Of a DNA stretch of 64,000 nt, positions 8,537 through 16,994 are shown in pieces. Numbering within the stretch: position 1 is the stretch's first letter; every line of letters begins with the position of its first letter. This stretch comes from Solimonas terrae (GTDB taxonomy: Bacteria; Pseudomonadota; Gammaproteobacteria; Nevskiales; Nevskiaceae): positions 80,154-144,153 of the forward strand of contig NZ_JAAMOW010000011.1 of assembly GCF_011067135.1 (NCBI RefSeq). Direction: 5' to 3'. Below the pieces are notes generated by a model, which saw nothing but the letters and a program-made list of their open reading frames with translations, had not been told where the DNA came from and ran no database searches. Made by a program: the position numbers and the translations under genes.

Positions 8537-10780
8537 ATGTATTCCCTTCCCCTCTTCGTCACCTGCTCGCGCGGCGTCGAACCGCTGCTGGTCGCCGAGC
8601 TCGCCGCGCTCGGCGTCGGCGAGGCACGCGAGGCGCGTGGCGGCGTGGCCGGCAAGGCGACGCTGGAGACTGCGTATCGCGCCTGTCTGTGGTCGCGGCT
8701 CGCGAGCCGCGTGCTGCTGCCCCTGAAGACCTTCGAGCTGGGTGACGCGCAGGCGATCTACGACGCAGCGCAAACCATCGACTGGCCGGACGTGTTCGCC
8801 GCCGGCAGCAGCTTCGCGATCGAAGTCGCCGGGCGCACGCCGGGCATCGCCAACACGCACTTCGCCGGCCTCAAGCTCAAGGACGCGATCGTCGACGGCT
8901 TTCGCGCCGCGGGCTTCGAGCGGCCGAACGTCGATACCGAGCAGCCGGATATCCGCCTGCATCTGCACCTCGATCGTGAACAGGGCTCCCTGAGCCTCGA
9001 TCTGGCCGGCGAGAGCCTGCACCGCCGCGGCTACCGCGCGCGCGGCGTCGAAGCACCGCTCAAGGAAAACCTCGCCTGCGCGATCCTCGTGCGCGCCGGC
9101 TGGCCGGAGGTGATGGCCAACGCCGACGCACCGCTGCTCGATCCGATGTGCGGCTCCGGCACGCTGCTGATCGAGGGCGCATGGCTGGCCGCCGATGTCG
9201 CGCCCGGCATCCTGCGTTCGCGCTGGGGCTTCGAGGCCTGGCTCGATCACAAGCCGGCGGTCTGGGCGCGGCTGGTCGAAGAAGCCGGACAACGACGCGC
9301 CGACGGCCTCGCCAAACTCGCGGCGCGCTTTCACGGCAGCGATCTGGAACCGCGCGCGATCACCGCCGCGCGCGCCAACGCCGAACGCGCCGGTCTGAAC
9401 GGCAAGCTGATCCTCGGCATCGGCGACGCGATCGCCGCGCGGCCGCCGGTCGCGACGCCGGGTCTGGTGGTCACCAATCCGCCGTACGGCGAGCGGCTCG
9501 CCAACGATGCCGAGCTGGTCAAGCTGTATTCGCTGCTCGGCGTCTCGCTGAAGCAGCATTTCGGCGGCTGGCATTTCGGCTTCTTCACCGCGCGCGACGA
9601 CCTGTCGCCACGGCTCGGCCTGCGCGCCGAGAAGATCTCGTCGCTGTACAACGGCGCGATTCCCTGCAAGCTGCTGCGCTTCGAGATCGCCGCGGCGGCG
9701 CCTGCCGTCAACGGCGCAGCACCGGTCGTCGAGGCGGCCGACGATTTCGCCAACCGCCTGCGCAAGAATCTCAAGCATCTCGGCAAGTGGGCGAAGCGCG
9801 CCGGGGTCAACTGCTGGCGCGTCTACGACGCCGATCTGCCGGAGTACGCGGTCGCGGTCGATCTTTACGAGACCGTCGACGGCGAACAGCACGCGCACGT
9901 CCAGGAGTATGCGGCGCCGAAGAGCGTCGATCCGCAGCGCGCCGAGAAGCGCCTGCGCGGCGCGCTGGCCGGCGTGCAGTCGGTGCTCGACATTGCGCCG
10001 GCGCGCCTGCACTACAAGCTGCGGCAGTCGCAGAAAGGCACGAGCCAGTACCAGCGCCAGAACGACAACGAACGCATGTACGTCATCGACGAACATGGCT
10101 GTCGCCTGTACGTGAATTTCGACGACTACCTCGACACCGGCGTGTTTCTCGATCACCGACCGATCCGCAAGCGCATCCAGTCCGAGGCCGCCGGCAAGCG
10201 CTTTCTGAACCTGTTCTGCTACACCGGCGCGGCCAGCGTGCATGCTGCACAGGGCGGCGCGGCAAGCACGCTGTCGCTGGACATGTCGAACACGTATCTG
10301 GAATGGGCACAGCGCAATCTGCTGCTCAACGATCACCACTCGAAACGCTTTGACCGGCCACCACCGCCCGGCCAGCGCCTGACGCAGCACAGCCTGGCGC
10401 GCGCCGACTGCGTGCTGTGGCTGGAAGAACGCGCGAAGCTGCCGACACCACCGCAGTTCGACCTGATCTTCCTCGACCCGCCGACCTTCTCGAACTCGAA
10501 GAAGATGGAAGGCACGCTCGACGTCCAGCGCGATCACGGCCGCCTGATCCGCGACACCATGGCGCTGCTGGCACCCGGCGGCACGCTGTATTTCTCGACC
10601 AACCGCCGCAGCTTCAAACTCGACACGCTGATCGAGGGCCAGTTCGATGCGCGTGACATCACCGCACAGACGCTGGACGAGGATTTCAAACGACCACCAC
10701 CTGCACATCGCTGCTGGTCGATCAGGCGGCATGCGGGAAAGCCGATGAGCCCGACCGCAGGGATCGTCGAGATCGACTGA
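8537..10780 (+). CDS. rlmL: Bifunctional 23S rRNA methyltransferase RlmKL
   Basis: This 747-residue fusion modifies 23S rRNA: the N-terminal half makes m2G2445 and the C-terminal half m7G2069 (E. coli numbering, established for the family). The N-terminus has a THUMP RNA-binding region. The SAM site DPMCGSGTLL follows, and the catalytic TNPPYGERL has N314. The second half has NLFCYTGAASVHAA (SAM motif) and FLDPPTFSNSK with D647. Both methyltransferase cores look intact, and the length matches the fused enterobacterial enzyme. It stands alone on the plus strand, with a long repeat-filled gap downstream. Confidence 0.96.
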   Translation: MYSLPLFVTCSRGVEPLLVAELAALGVGEAREARGGVAGKATLETAYRACLWSRLASRVLLPLKTFELGDAQAIYDAAQTIDWPDVFAAGSSFAIEVAGRTPGIANTHFAGLKLKDAIVDGFRAAGFERPNVDTEQPDIRLHLHLDREQGSLSLDLAGESLHRRGYRARGVEAPLKENLACAILVRAGWPEVMANADAPLLDPMCGSGTLLIEGAWLAADVAPGILRSRWGFEAWLDHKPAVWARLVEEAGQRRADGLAKLAARFHGSDLEPRAITAARANAERAGLNGKLILGIGDAIAARPPVATPGLVVTNPPYGERLANDAELVKLYSLLGVSLKQHFGGWHFGFFTARDDLSPRLGLRAEKISSLYNGAIPCKLLRFEIAAAAPAVNGAAPVVEAADDFANRLRKNLKHLGKWAKRAGVNCWRVYDADLPEYAVAVDLYETVDGEQHAHVQEYAAPKSVDPQRAEKRLRGALAGVQSVLDIAPARLHYKLRQSQKGTSQYQRQNDNERMYVIDEHGCRLYVNFDDYLDTGVFLDHRPIRKRIQSEAAGKRFLNLFCYTGAASVHAAQGGAASTLSLDMSNTYLEWAQRNLLLNDHHSKRFDRPPPPGQRLTQHSLARADCVLWLEERAKLPTPPQFDLIFLDPPTFSNSKKMEGTLDVQRDHGRLIRDTMALLAPGGTLYFSTNRRSFKLDTLIEGQFDARDITAQTLDEDFKRPPPAHRCWSIRRHAGKPMSPTAGIVEID

Positions 10781-10812
10781 GGGCTGCCGGTGCTTGCAGG
10801 CCAGTCGCTCGC

Positions 10813-11290
10813 GGCAGGCACCCCACCTCACCCAACCCTCTCCGCCCCGCTGGCGGAGAGGGCTCGATCGTCGGGCCGACTGGGGGTGGCAACGCGCCGG
10901 TCGATCGAGCGGCGCACCAGCAAGCCGACGGACCGGACCCGTCGCTATCGCTGGGATCGTCGCAATCACGGGGATCGTCGGGATCGGCCGAGGGCCGTTT
11001 CTCCTTGCGGGCTTGTCGCGCGTGGCAGGCACCCCACCTCACCCAAGCCTCTCCGCTCCGCTGGCGGAGAGGGCTCGATCGTCGGGCCGACTGGGGGTGG
11101 CAACGCGCCGGTCGATCGAACGGCGCATCGGCAAGCCGACGGACCGGACCCGCCGCTATCGCTGGGATCGTCGGGATCGACTGAGGGTCGTTTCTCCTTG
11201 CGGGCTTGTCGCGCGTGGCAGGCACCCCACCTCACCCAAGCCTCTCCGCCGGCGGAGAGGGCTCGACCGTCGGGCTGACGGGGTGGCAGG
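10813..11290 (+). repeat. Two and a half tandem copies of a ~200 bp intergenic repeat
   Basis: Units begin at 10813, 11024 and 11217 (spacings 211 and 193). Each opens with GGCAGGCACCCCACCTCACC, then a TCTCCGC-GCGGAGA hairpin, and continues through shared blocks such as GTCGGGCCGACTGGGGGTGG and CCGACGGACCGGACCC. The third copy is truncated. The opening is the CCTCACCC-AACCCTCTCC palindromic element common in gammaproteobacterial intergenic DNA. No convincing gene lies here. The long ORF readings across it simply translate the repeats. Confidence 0.85.
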
Positions 11291-11328
11291 CACGCACTTC
11301 ACCGGACCGAGGGCCGACGCCGGTGGCC

Positions 11329-11366
11329 CTCTCCGCCCGGGCGGAGAGGGTTGGGTGAGGTGGGGC
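11329..11366 (-). repeat. Inverted copy of the CCTCACCCAACCCTCTCC palindromic element
   Basis: CCTCTCCGCCCGGGCGGAGAGG is a near-perfect hairpin followed by GTTGGGTGAGGTGGGG. That tail is the reverse complement of the opening of the 10813 repeat units. The pair of opposite orientations resembles a BIME (bacterial interspersed mosaic element). Confidence 0.7.
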
Positions 11367-11403
11367 GGTGGCTGACTGCAGCCGGCAGCCGTCGCCTGCC
11401 TCC

Positions 11404-11720
11404 ACTCTCGACTCTCGACTCTCGACAACAAACCACAACGCATACCCCACCAGCCGCAGTCCGCAGTCCGCAGTCCGCAGTCCGCAGTCCGCAGTCCGCA
11501 GTCCGCAGTCAGTAAACCCGGAAACTCGGAAACCGGAAACCGGAAACCGGCAAGCAGTATCCGTGACCCACGATGGGCGATGGGCGATGGGCGATGGGCG
11601 ATGGGCGATGGGCGATGGGCGATGGGCGACCGATGATCGCCAACCTGCCTCCTGCCGCCCGCAACCTGCGACTCGCCAGTCGCCATTCGCCACTCGCCAG
11701 TCGCGACCCGCAAGCTGCGC
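11404..11720. repeat. Cluster of seven-base tandem repeat arrays
   Basis: Several different arrays, all with a 7 bp period, sit side by side. ACTCTCG occurs about three times from 11404. CCGCAGT occurs eight times (11454-11509). GAAACCG-like units occur about three times (around 11527-11548). CGATGGG occurs eight times (11571-11626). A diverged ACTCGCC/AGTCGCC/ATTCGCC array occupies 11671-11705, and a short ACCCAGG pair follows. The shared period with unrelated units is the notable point. No gene is seen here. Confidence 0.85.
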
Positions 11721-11832
11721 CCCAGGACGCGCCACCCAGGACCCAGGACCGTGATCCGCGACGCCCGGAGGAGCAGCGCCTTCAACAATCCGCCACAAGA
11801 ACTTCACATCGCGTGTTTACGCTCGCGCGCCG

Positions 11833-13140
11833 ATGAATGCTCCTTTGCGAAGCGGTTCCGAGTCGCCTGCCGATCTGGCGCGTCTGCGACTCGATGTCGC
11901 GCCGCTTGCCCCCACCGCGACGGTGGACGCGGCGGCAGAAGCCTTCCTGGAAGCGGCGAATGCGCGCATGTTGTGCCTGCCGATCGTCGCCAACGGCCGC
12001 GCGGTCGGCACGATCAGTCGTCATACCCTGAACAACGTGTTCCTGCGGCGCTTCGGCCGCGAGCTGTACGGGACGCGATCGGTGACGACGCTGATGAACG
12101 CCGAGCCGATCCGCGTGTCGCTGAGCGCCCCGCTTGACGATGCGGCACGCTTCGTCGCCGCCCGGCTCGGCGCACCGATCACCGAAGACTTCGTGCTGGA
12201 AGACGACGGCCGCTATGCCGGCATGGGCGTCGCGGTCGACTTGCTGTCGGCACTGCAGCAGCGCGTCGACTCGGCGTTCACGGCGCTGAAGGCCTCGCAG
12301 GCGCAGCTCGTGCAATCGGAAAAAATGGCGTCGCTCGGCCAGATGGTTGCCGGCGTCGCGCACGAGATCAACACGCCGCTCGGTTACGTGCGCAACAACG
12401 TCGAGATGGTCGCGAGCCTGTTCGAGGACGGCGTGCAGACCCTGGGCGAGCACCACAAGCTGCTCGACATGCTGACGGCCGACGATCTCGACGAAGCGGC
12501 GCTCGCGAAGCAGATCGCACGTTGCAGCGATCTCGGCGCCTCGCTCGCCGACCCGGAACTGCTGGCCGATACGCGTGCGCTGCTGCGCGACACCCTGCAC
12601 GGCGTCGACACGATCAAGGATCTGGTCGTCAACCTGCGCAACTTCTCGCGGCTCGACCAGTCGCGCGTCGCCGAAGTCTCGATCAACGACTGCATCGACC
12701 AGACCCTGGTGATCGCCCACAACGCGATCAAGCACCGCCTCGAGATCATCAAGCGCTACGGCGAGAACCTGCCGGCGGTGCGCTGCTCGCCGTCGCAGAT
12801 CAACCAGGTGCTGCTCAATCTGATCACCAACGCCGGTCAGGCGGTCGGCGAAGACGGCGGCAAGCTGTTGCTGAAGACCGAGGCCGACGCGGACTGGCTG
12901 CGCATCCACATCCAGGACAACGGCCGCGGCATCGCGGCGGAACATCTGGCGAAGATCTTCGATCCTTTCTTCACGACCAAGCCGGTCGGCCAGGGCACCG
13001 GCCTGGGCCTGTCGATCTCGCAGCAGATCGTGCAGGCGCACGGCGGCACGATTCACGTCGTCTCCGAACTGCAGCGCGGCACCAAGTTCGTCATTTCGCT
13101 GCCGCTGCGCGCGGCATCCGAATCCGCCCTCGCCGCCTGA
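11833..13140 (+). CDS. Sensor histidine kinase with N-terminal CBS pair
   Basis: This 435-residue soluble kinase has no membrane segment. Residues 15-140 look like a CBS-domain pair (LCLPIVANGRAVGTIS, then a second half), which usually senses adenosine nucleotides. A helical linker leads to the H-box GVAHEINTPLGYV with phosphoacceptor H177. The HATPase domain has an N-box (LLNLITNAGQAV), G1 (DNGRGI), F-box (FDPFFTTK) and G2 (GTGLGLS). The C-terminal kinase is of the HisKA_7/NtrB-like class. The response regulator gene starts 10 bp downstream, so the two form a two-component pair. No good ribosome site precedes the ATG, and an in-frame later start is possible. The input signal is unknown. Confidence 0.88.
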   Translation: MNAPLRSGSESPADLARLRLDVAPLAPTATVDAAAEAFLEAANARMLCLPIVANGRAVGTISRHTLNNVFLRRFGRELYGTRSVTTLMNAEPIRVSLSAPLDDAARFVAARLGAPITEDFVLEDDGRYAGMGVAVDLLSALQQRVDSAFTALKASQAQLVQSEKMASLGQMVAGVAHEINTPLGYVRNNVEMVASLFEDGVQTLGEHHKLLDMLTADDLDEAALAKQIARCSDLGASLADPELLADTRALLRDTLHGVDTIKDLVVNLRNFSRLDQSRVAEVSINDCIDQTLVIAHNAIKHRLEIIKRYGENLPAVRCSPSQINQVLLNLITNAGQAVGEDGGKLLLKTEADADWLRIHIQDNGRGIAAEHLAKIFDPFFTTKPVGQGTGLGLSISQQIVQAHGGTIHVVSELQRGTKFVISLPLRAASESALAA

Positions 13141-13150
13141 AGGACGAAAC

Positions 13151-14098
13151 ATGAGCAAGCCGACCCTGCTGCTGATCGACGACGAGGAACGCATCCTGCG
13201 CTCGCTGGCGATGCTGTTCCGCGGCCAGTACGACCTGCTCGCCACCACCGATCCGGGCGTGGCGCTGCGCGCCGTTACCGAGCAGCGCGTGCACGTCGTC
13301 GTCAGCGATCAGCGCATGCCGCAGATGCGCGGCGCCGAACTGCTCAAGCAGGTGCGTGCACGCTCGCCGCAGACCATGCGCATCCTGCTGACCGGCTACT
13401 CCGAACTCGATGCCGTGGTGGCGTCGGTCAACGAAGGCGAAATCTTCCGCTTCGTCAACAAACCCTGGGACGCCGCCGAACTGCGCGACACCGTCGCGCA
13501 GGCCACGAACATCTCCGCGTCGCTGTTCGCTGCCGGGCCGGCCGCGCCGCCGGAGCCGCTGCAGACCGAAACCGGGCAGTTCGTCGCACCGGAAGTCGCA
13601 CGCCCGGAAACCATCCTGGTACTCGACGACGACGCCGAGATCTATCACGCCGTGCAGGACATCGTCGGCACGTCGCAGCCGGTGATCTGGGCGCGTGACC
13701 TCGATCAGGCGCTCACCGCGCTGGAGCGCGAAGCCATCGGCGTCGTGGTCTCGGAGCTTGCGGTCGCCAATCACAGCGTCACCGGCCTGCTGAAAATGCT
13801 CAAGGCGGAACGGCCGGAGATCGTCACGATCGTGCTGACGCCATTCGCCGACGTCTCGGTGTTCATCGGCCTGATCAACCAGGGCCAGGTCTATCGCCTG
13901 TTGCCCAAGCCGCTGCGGCGCGGCGCGTTCAGCATGAGCCTCGCCAGCGCCCTGCGGCATCATCGCGTACTGCGCAGCGCACCGGCGCTGCGCGCCGCGC
14001 ATGCCGTCGAGACCATCAAGGCCCCGGAGGAAGTCAGCGTGGCGACGCGCGTGATGGGCTTCCTCAGTCGCATGCGGCGGGCCGGCGCCGCCACCTGA
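13151..14098 (+). CDS. Response regulator with one active and one degenerate receiver
   Basis: This 315-residue protein consists of two receiver domains and a short tail. The first (about 4-120) has acidic DDEE, phosphoacceptor D53 in VVVSDQRMP, a TGYSE switch Thr region and a VNKPW lysine. This is the style found in RpfG/HupR-type receivers. The second (about 152-275) keeps LDDD and a Lys-Pro near its end, but has Glu (E202, VVVSELAVA) where the first has D53. It may therefore mimic the phosphorylated state. There is no DNA-binding or enzymatic output domain. The partner is the CBS kinase 10 bp upstream. The output is probably by protein-protein contact (inference). Confidence 0.86.
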   Translation: MSKPTLLLIDDEERILRSLAMLFRGQYDLLATTDPGVALRAVTEQRVHVVVSDQRMPQMRGAELLKQVRARSPQTMRILLTGYSELDAVVASVNEGEIFRFVNKPWDAAELRDTVAQATNISASLFAAGPAAPPEPLQTETGQFVAPEVARPETILVLDDDAEIYHAVQDIVGTSQPVIWARDLDQALTALEREAIGVVVSELAVANHSVTGLLKMLKAERPEIVTIVLTPFADVSVFIGLINQGQVYRLLPKPLRRGAFSMSLASALRHHRVLRSAPALRAAHAVETIKAPEEVSVATRVMGFLSRMRRAGAAT

Positions 14099-14218
14099 AA
14101 TCCACGCGCCGATCCGGCGATCGCATCCGCTGATCGGCTCTGCGATGGCAAGCATCGTGCAGGTGTCTAGGCTGAAGTCATCAACTTCCGCCGCAGGGAT
14201 TCATTCCCGGGACCTTTC

Positions 14219-14575
14219 ATGCGCTACCTGCTTGCCCTCGCCGCCATCGCCGCCTGTCCGGCCTACGCCGACACGCCGTCGACCAGCGTCAGCCCGCAAC
14301 ACCTGCAGCAGGCGGCGACGCTCGCGGGCGACTATCGGCAGTGTCTGCAGGACACGCTCGGCGACCGCTACATCAACGTCGGTTCGCGTGATCCGCTGCA
14401 GCTCGCGGCGGAAGTCGAGAAAAGCTGCGAAACCCGACTCACGCCGGTCAATCAGTATCTGTCGACCATGGGGTACACCCAGCCGGTCGTCACCCAGACG
14501 GTGGTCGAACTCAAGGCGATGGCCGATGGCGCCGCGATCGCCTACGTGCACCGCATGCCGCGCTATCGCTTCTGA
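14219..14575 (+). CDS. Small secreted protein of unknown function
   Basis: This 118-residue protein has a signal peptide (about 1-17, cleavage after AYA). The mature part has two cysteines (QCLQD and KSCET) that could form a disulfide, and it ends HRMPRYRF. I do not recognise the family. A GGGACC element precedes the ATG. Its last 13 bp overlap tail to tail with the converging glycan gene. Confidence 0.7.
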   Translation: MRYLLALAAIAACPAYADTPSTSVSPQHLQQAATLAGDYRQCLQDTLGDRYINVGSRDPLQLAAEVEKSCETRLTPVNQYLSTMGYTQPVVTQTVVELKAMADGAAIAYVHRMPRYRF

Positions 14576-16026
14576 TACCTCGTCGCCGCCGGCTGCAGGC
14601 CCGCCGCTGCGGGCAACTCCGCAACGCAGGACCGCACCTCGAAAGCGGGCGTCGCGACGGCCACGCGCGGCCGTGCTGTTGCCGCAAGCGCCGCCTTCTC
14701 CGCCGCGGGGCGCTGCAACGGCGAACTCGCGCGCTTCAACAACTCGCCGATCCGTTCGGCCACCGCAAGCAGGCTGCGCTCGCTGAAGTCCTGACAGCTG
14801 CCGAAGGTCAGGAATTTCGAATGGACATAACGCAGGAATGCGCGGCGACGCTCGCGATCGGCGGGGCGTGACAAGGCCCGCGCCAACACGTCCGGCAGCT
14901 CGTCCAGTCTTCGAACCGGCTCCACCAGCCCGGGCACCGTGTAGAAATTCCGCCCCAGTGTCACCACGGGCTTGTCGTACAACAACGCCTCGAAGCCGAC
15001 CGTCGAATTGACCGTGACCACCGCCGCCGCGTTCGCGAGCAACGCGGTGACGGGCGTGCGGGAACAGAAGCGTACCTGCGGATAGCGCTTCGGCAGATCG
15101 CGATAGCGGTTCTGCACCTGCGGAAATTCGCCGGGATGGAATTTGACGACCAGCCGCAGCCGCGGATCGACCGCGGGCAATGCGGCGTCGAGCGCAGCCA
15201 GCAGGCGCTCCATGTCGTTGCCGACCAGCGGCGAGTGCAGGATCAGCTGCGAATCGTGGCGCACCTGGAACGGCAGCAGCACATAGTGCGGGGGCAGCGC
15301 AGCGGCCGGATCGGCGTTGTCCGCGCGGCGCATCGGCGCCAGGCTGCCGCCGCGCGCCTGGTACCAGAGCTTGAGCGAGCGCCGGATGCGCGTCGCGGTG
15401 TCGAGTCGGTACACGGGCGGCAGGCGCCCCTCCTTCACGCGCATCGGCCGTCCCGCCTTGTAGTGGGCGATTTCAAGATCGAGCGCGCGATCGAGCTGCC
15501 GATCCGGCGGCAGCTGCGCCGCACCGCGGGCCACGAGTTCGCTGATCGACGAGCGGAAATTGACGCCCTCGAGGTCGAGCTGCAGCGTGCCCGGAAAGTA
15601 GCCGTGCTCGCCGAAGATCACCGGGATGCCGCGGCGGCGCGCGAGATAAGTGGCGAGCGCACCGCGCAGGTGCGACCCGTTCCAGAGCAGGACCGCATCG
15701 ACCCGCCTGCGATCGACGAACTCGGACAGTTCCGCCAGCAGCCGCCGCGCCTTGGCCAGTGCCGGCTTCTCGCGCAGCGCAAGCTGCTTTTGGCCGACCG
15801 CGACGCGCAACTCGGCATCGCTGATCGGGTATTCACGATCCAGCGGCCGCGGATCGGCCGGAAACAGCGGCGCGTCGACGGCCTCGACATAGCGGCGGAC
15901 GATCCCGCGCCGGGCGTAGTAGACACACTCGACCGTCGGCCCGAGAAAGCGGCGAATCTCGAGGAAGAAGGGCGTCCTGCGCAGCCCCGGCTCGACAAAG
16001 CCCAGTCTGATCGGCTTGCTGCTCAT
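14563..16026 (-). CDS. Capsule/polysaccharide export-type glycosyltransferase (KpsC/KpsS-like)
   Basis: This 487-residue protein starts at MSSKPIRLGF. The in-frame ATG 58 codons upstream reads through Arg-rich non-coding-like sequence and was rejected. Family-like features are VVKFHPGE, then VTVNSTVGFEALLYDKPVVTLG and FYTVPGLV, the nucleotide-sugar site pattern of the KpsC/KpsS (capsule synthesis, PF05159) family. That family adds beta-Kdo linkers to lipid anchors. The substrate here is not known. The last ~50 residues are Ala/Pro-rich and run into the overlap with the small secreted gene. No other capsule genes are in the window, so this is an orphan. Confidence 0.75.
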   Translation of the reverse strand: MSSKPIRLGFVEPGLRRTPFFLEIRRFLGPTVECVYYARRGIVRRYVEAVDAPLFPADPRPLDREYPISDAELRVAVGQKQLALREKPALAKARRLLAELSEFVDRRRVDAVLLWNGSHLRGALATYLARRRGIPVIFGEHGYFPGTLQLDLEGVNFRSSISELVARGAAQLPPDRQLDRALDLEIAHYKAGRPMRVKEGRLPPVYRLDTATRIRRSLKLWYQARGGSLAPMRRADNADPAAALPPHYVLLPFQVRHDSQLILHSPLVGNDMERLLAALDAALPAVDPRLRLVVKFHPGEFPQVQNRYRDLPKRYPQVRFCSRTPVTALLANAAAVVTVNSTVGFEALLYDKPVVTLGRNFYTVPGLVEPVRRLDELPDVLARALSRPADRERRRAFLRYVHSKFLTFGSCQDFSERSLLAVAERIGELLKRASSPLQRPAAEKAALAATARPRVAVATPAFEVRSCVAELPAAAGLQPAATRYQKR

Positions 16027-16298
16027 TCGCCGCAGAGTATCGGAGCGGCTTCTTAACGACAGATGAGCGATACGGCGGACGAAAGCGCGCGGTCGGCGGC
16101 ACCGCGACGCGATCCGGCGATGCAGACGGGCCAGCCGATGTCGACGGATCGCAGCATCGTCCGGCACCTCGCCATGCCGGCACGTCGGGACGCCGGGCAC
16201 CGCGTCGATCCAGGCGCAATGCCCATCGGTCGGAAACCGGGGACTGCGTCGGTGGGAGGCTCTAAGATGCGCGGCAGGTTCACCGCAACGGAGCTGCC

Positions 16299-16703
16299 AT
16301 GATTCGCAAGACCCTCTTCGCCCTCGCCTGCGCCGGCGGTCTGCTGGGCTGCCTGCACGCCGCGGCGGCCGACCCGGCCCCGCAGCGTGCCGCCGCCGAG
16401 CCCGGCGAACAGACCTTCAAGTCGACGACGCTGTCGTCGGAAGCCTACGAGCCGAAGACCACGCTGGAAGGAACGCCGCTGCCGAACTGCCAGATCAAGA
16501 TCGGCGACGACTGGAGCGACACACCGGCGGCGACACTCGACGATTGCGCAAACCTGCTCGACCAGAAGTCACCCGCCGATCCGAAGCCGATGACGACGGC
16601 GTACTGGAACAATCTGTACCTGTCGGCGGACGACAAGAACATCTACCAGGCCTCGAAGGAAGAAACCGCGTGGGCGGTGCTGCGCGCGCGCGGCAAGCGC
16701 TGA
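16299..16703 (+). CDS. Secreted or periplasmic protein of unknown function
   Basis: This 134-residue protein has a clear signal peptide (about 1-24, ending AAAA-DPAP) and a GGAG ribosome site. The mature part has two cysteines (PNCQIK and DDCANLL) and a conserved-looking C-terminus (MTTAYWNNLYLSADDKN). No family is recognised. The stop codon opens a pair of ~180 bp intergenic repeats. Confidence 0.7.
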   Translation: MIRKTLFALACAGGLLGCLHAAAADPAPQRAAAEPGEQTFKSTTLSSEAYEPKTTLEGTPLPNCQIKIGDDWSDTPAATLDDCANLLDQKSPADPKPMTTAYWNNLYLSADDKNIYQASKEETAWAVLRARGKR

Positions 16704-16994
16704 ACCGCCGGCCGCGCCAGCCTCTTCCACAATCCACAGAGGGAATCGGCGCATTTCTGCCTCTCGCACCGGTGGGTGAGAGCCGGCGTGAGGGCCGCGT
16801 GCAGTGCGGAACCGTCGCCTCCGCGTTCGCGGCTTGCGCCGCTCCTCCGGAAAGAATCCCGCCCGGGTGCGGCTGTCCAGCACTGAATCGCCGGTTGCGC
16901 CGCCCTGTCCCGCGGCAGAGGGATACAGCGCGTTTCTCCCTCTCCCACTGGTGGGAGAGGGCTGGGGTGCGGGCCGCGCGAAGCGCGGAATGCG
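16700..16994 (+). repeat. Two imperfect ~180 bp tandem units with palindromic cores
   Basis: The blocks at about 16700-16815 and 16881-16994 share CAGAGGGA, GC(A/G)TTTCT, and a hairpin of the type CCCTCTCCCACTGGTGGGAGAGGG followed by GGGCCGCG. The offset is 181 bp. The element is related to the palindromic family at 10813. The hairpins may stop transcription between the converging genes. Confidence 0.7.

Noticed and set aside
7085..11032. A 1315-codon minus-strand ORF opposite the cyclase gene and rlmKL
   Set aside because: It is the antisense shadow of two genes with clear domains. The translation is Arg/Ala/Gln-rich with no family features, as expected in GC-rich DNA.
11404..11720. Possible CRISPR array
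   Set aside because: Units are 7 bp and contiguous with no spacers, and no cas genes are present.
11156..11836. ORFs with repeated HRPSPIAHRPS or GDGRWAMGDGRWAM translations
   Set aside because: They are translations of the 7 bp tandem arrays (21 bases give a 7-residue repeat) with no start signals or conserved ends.
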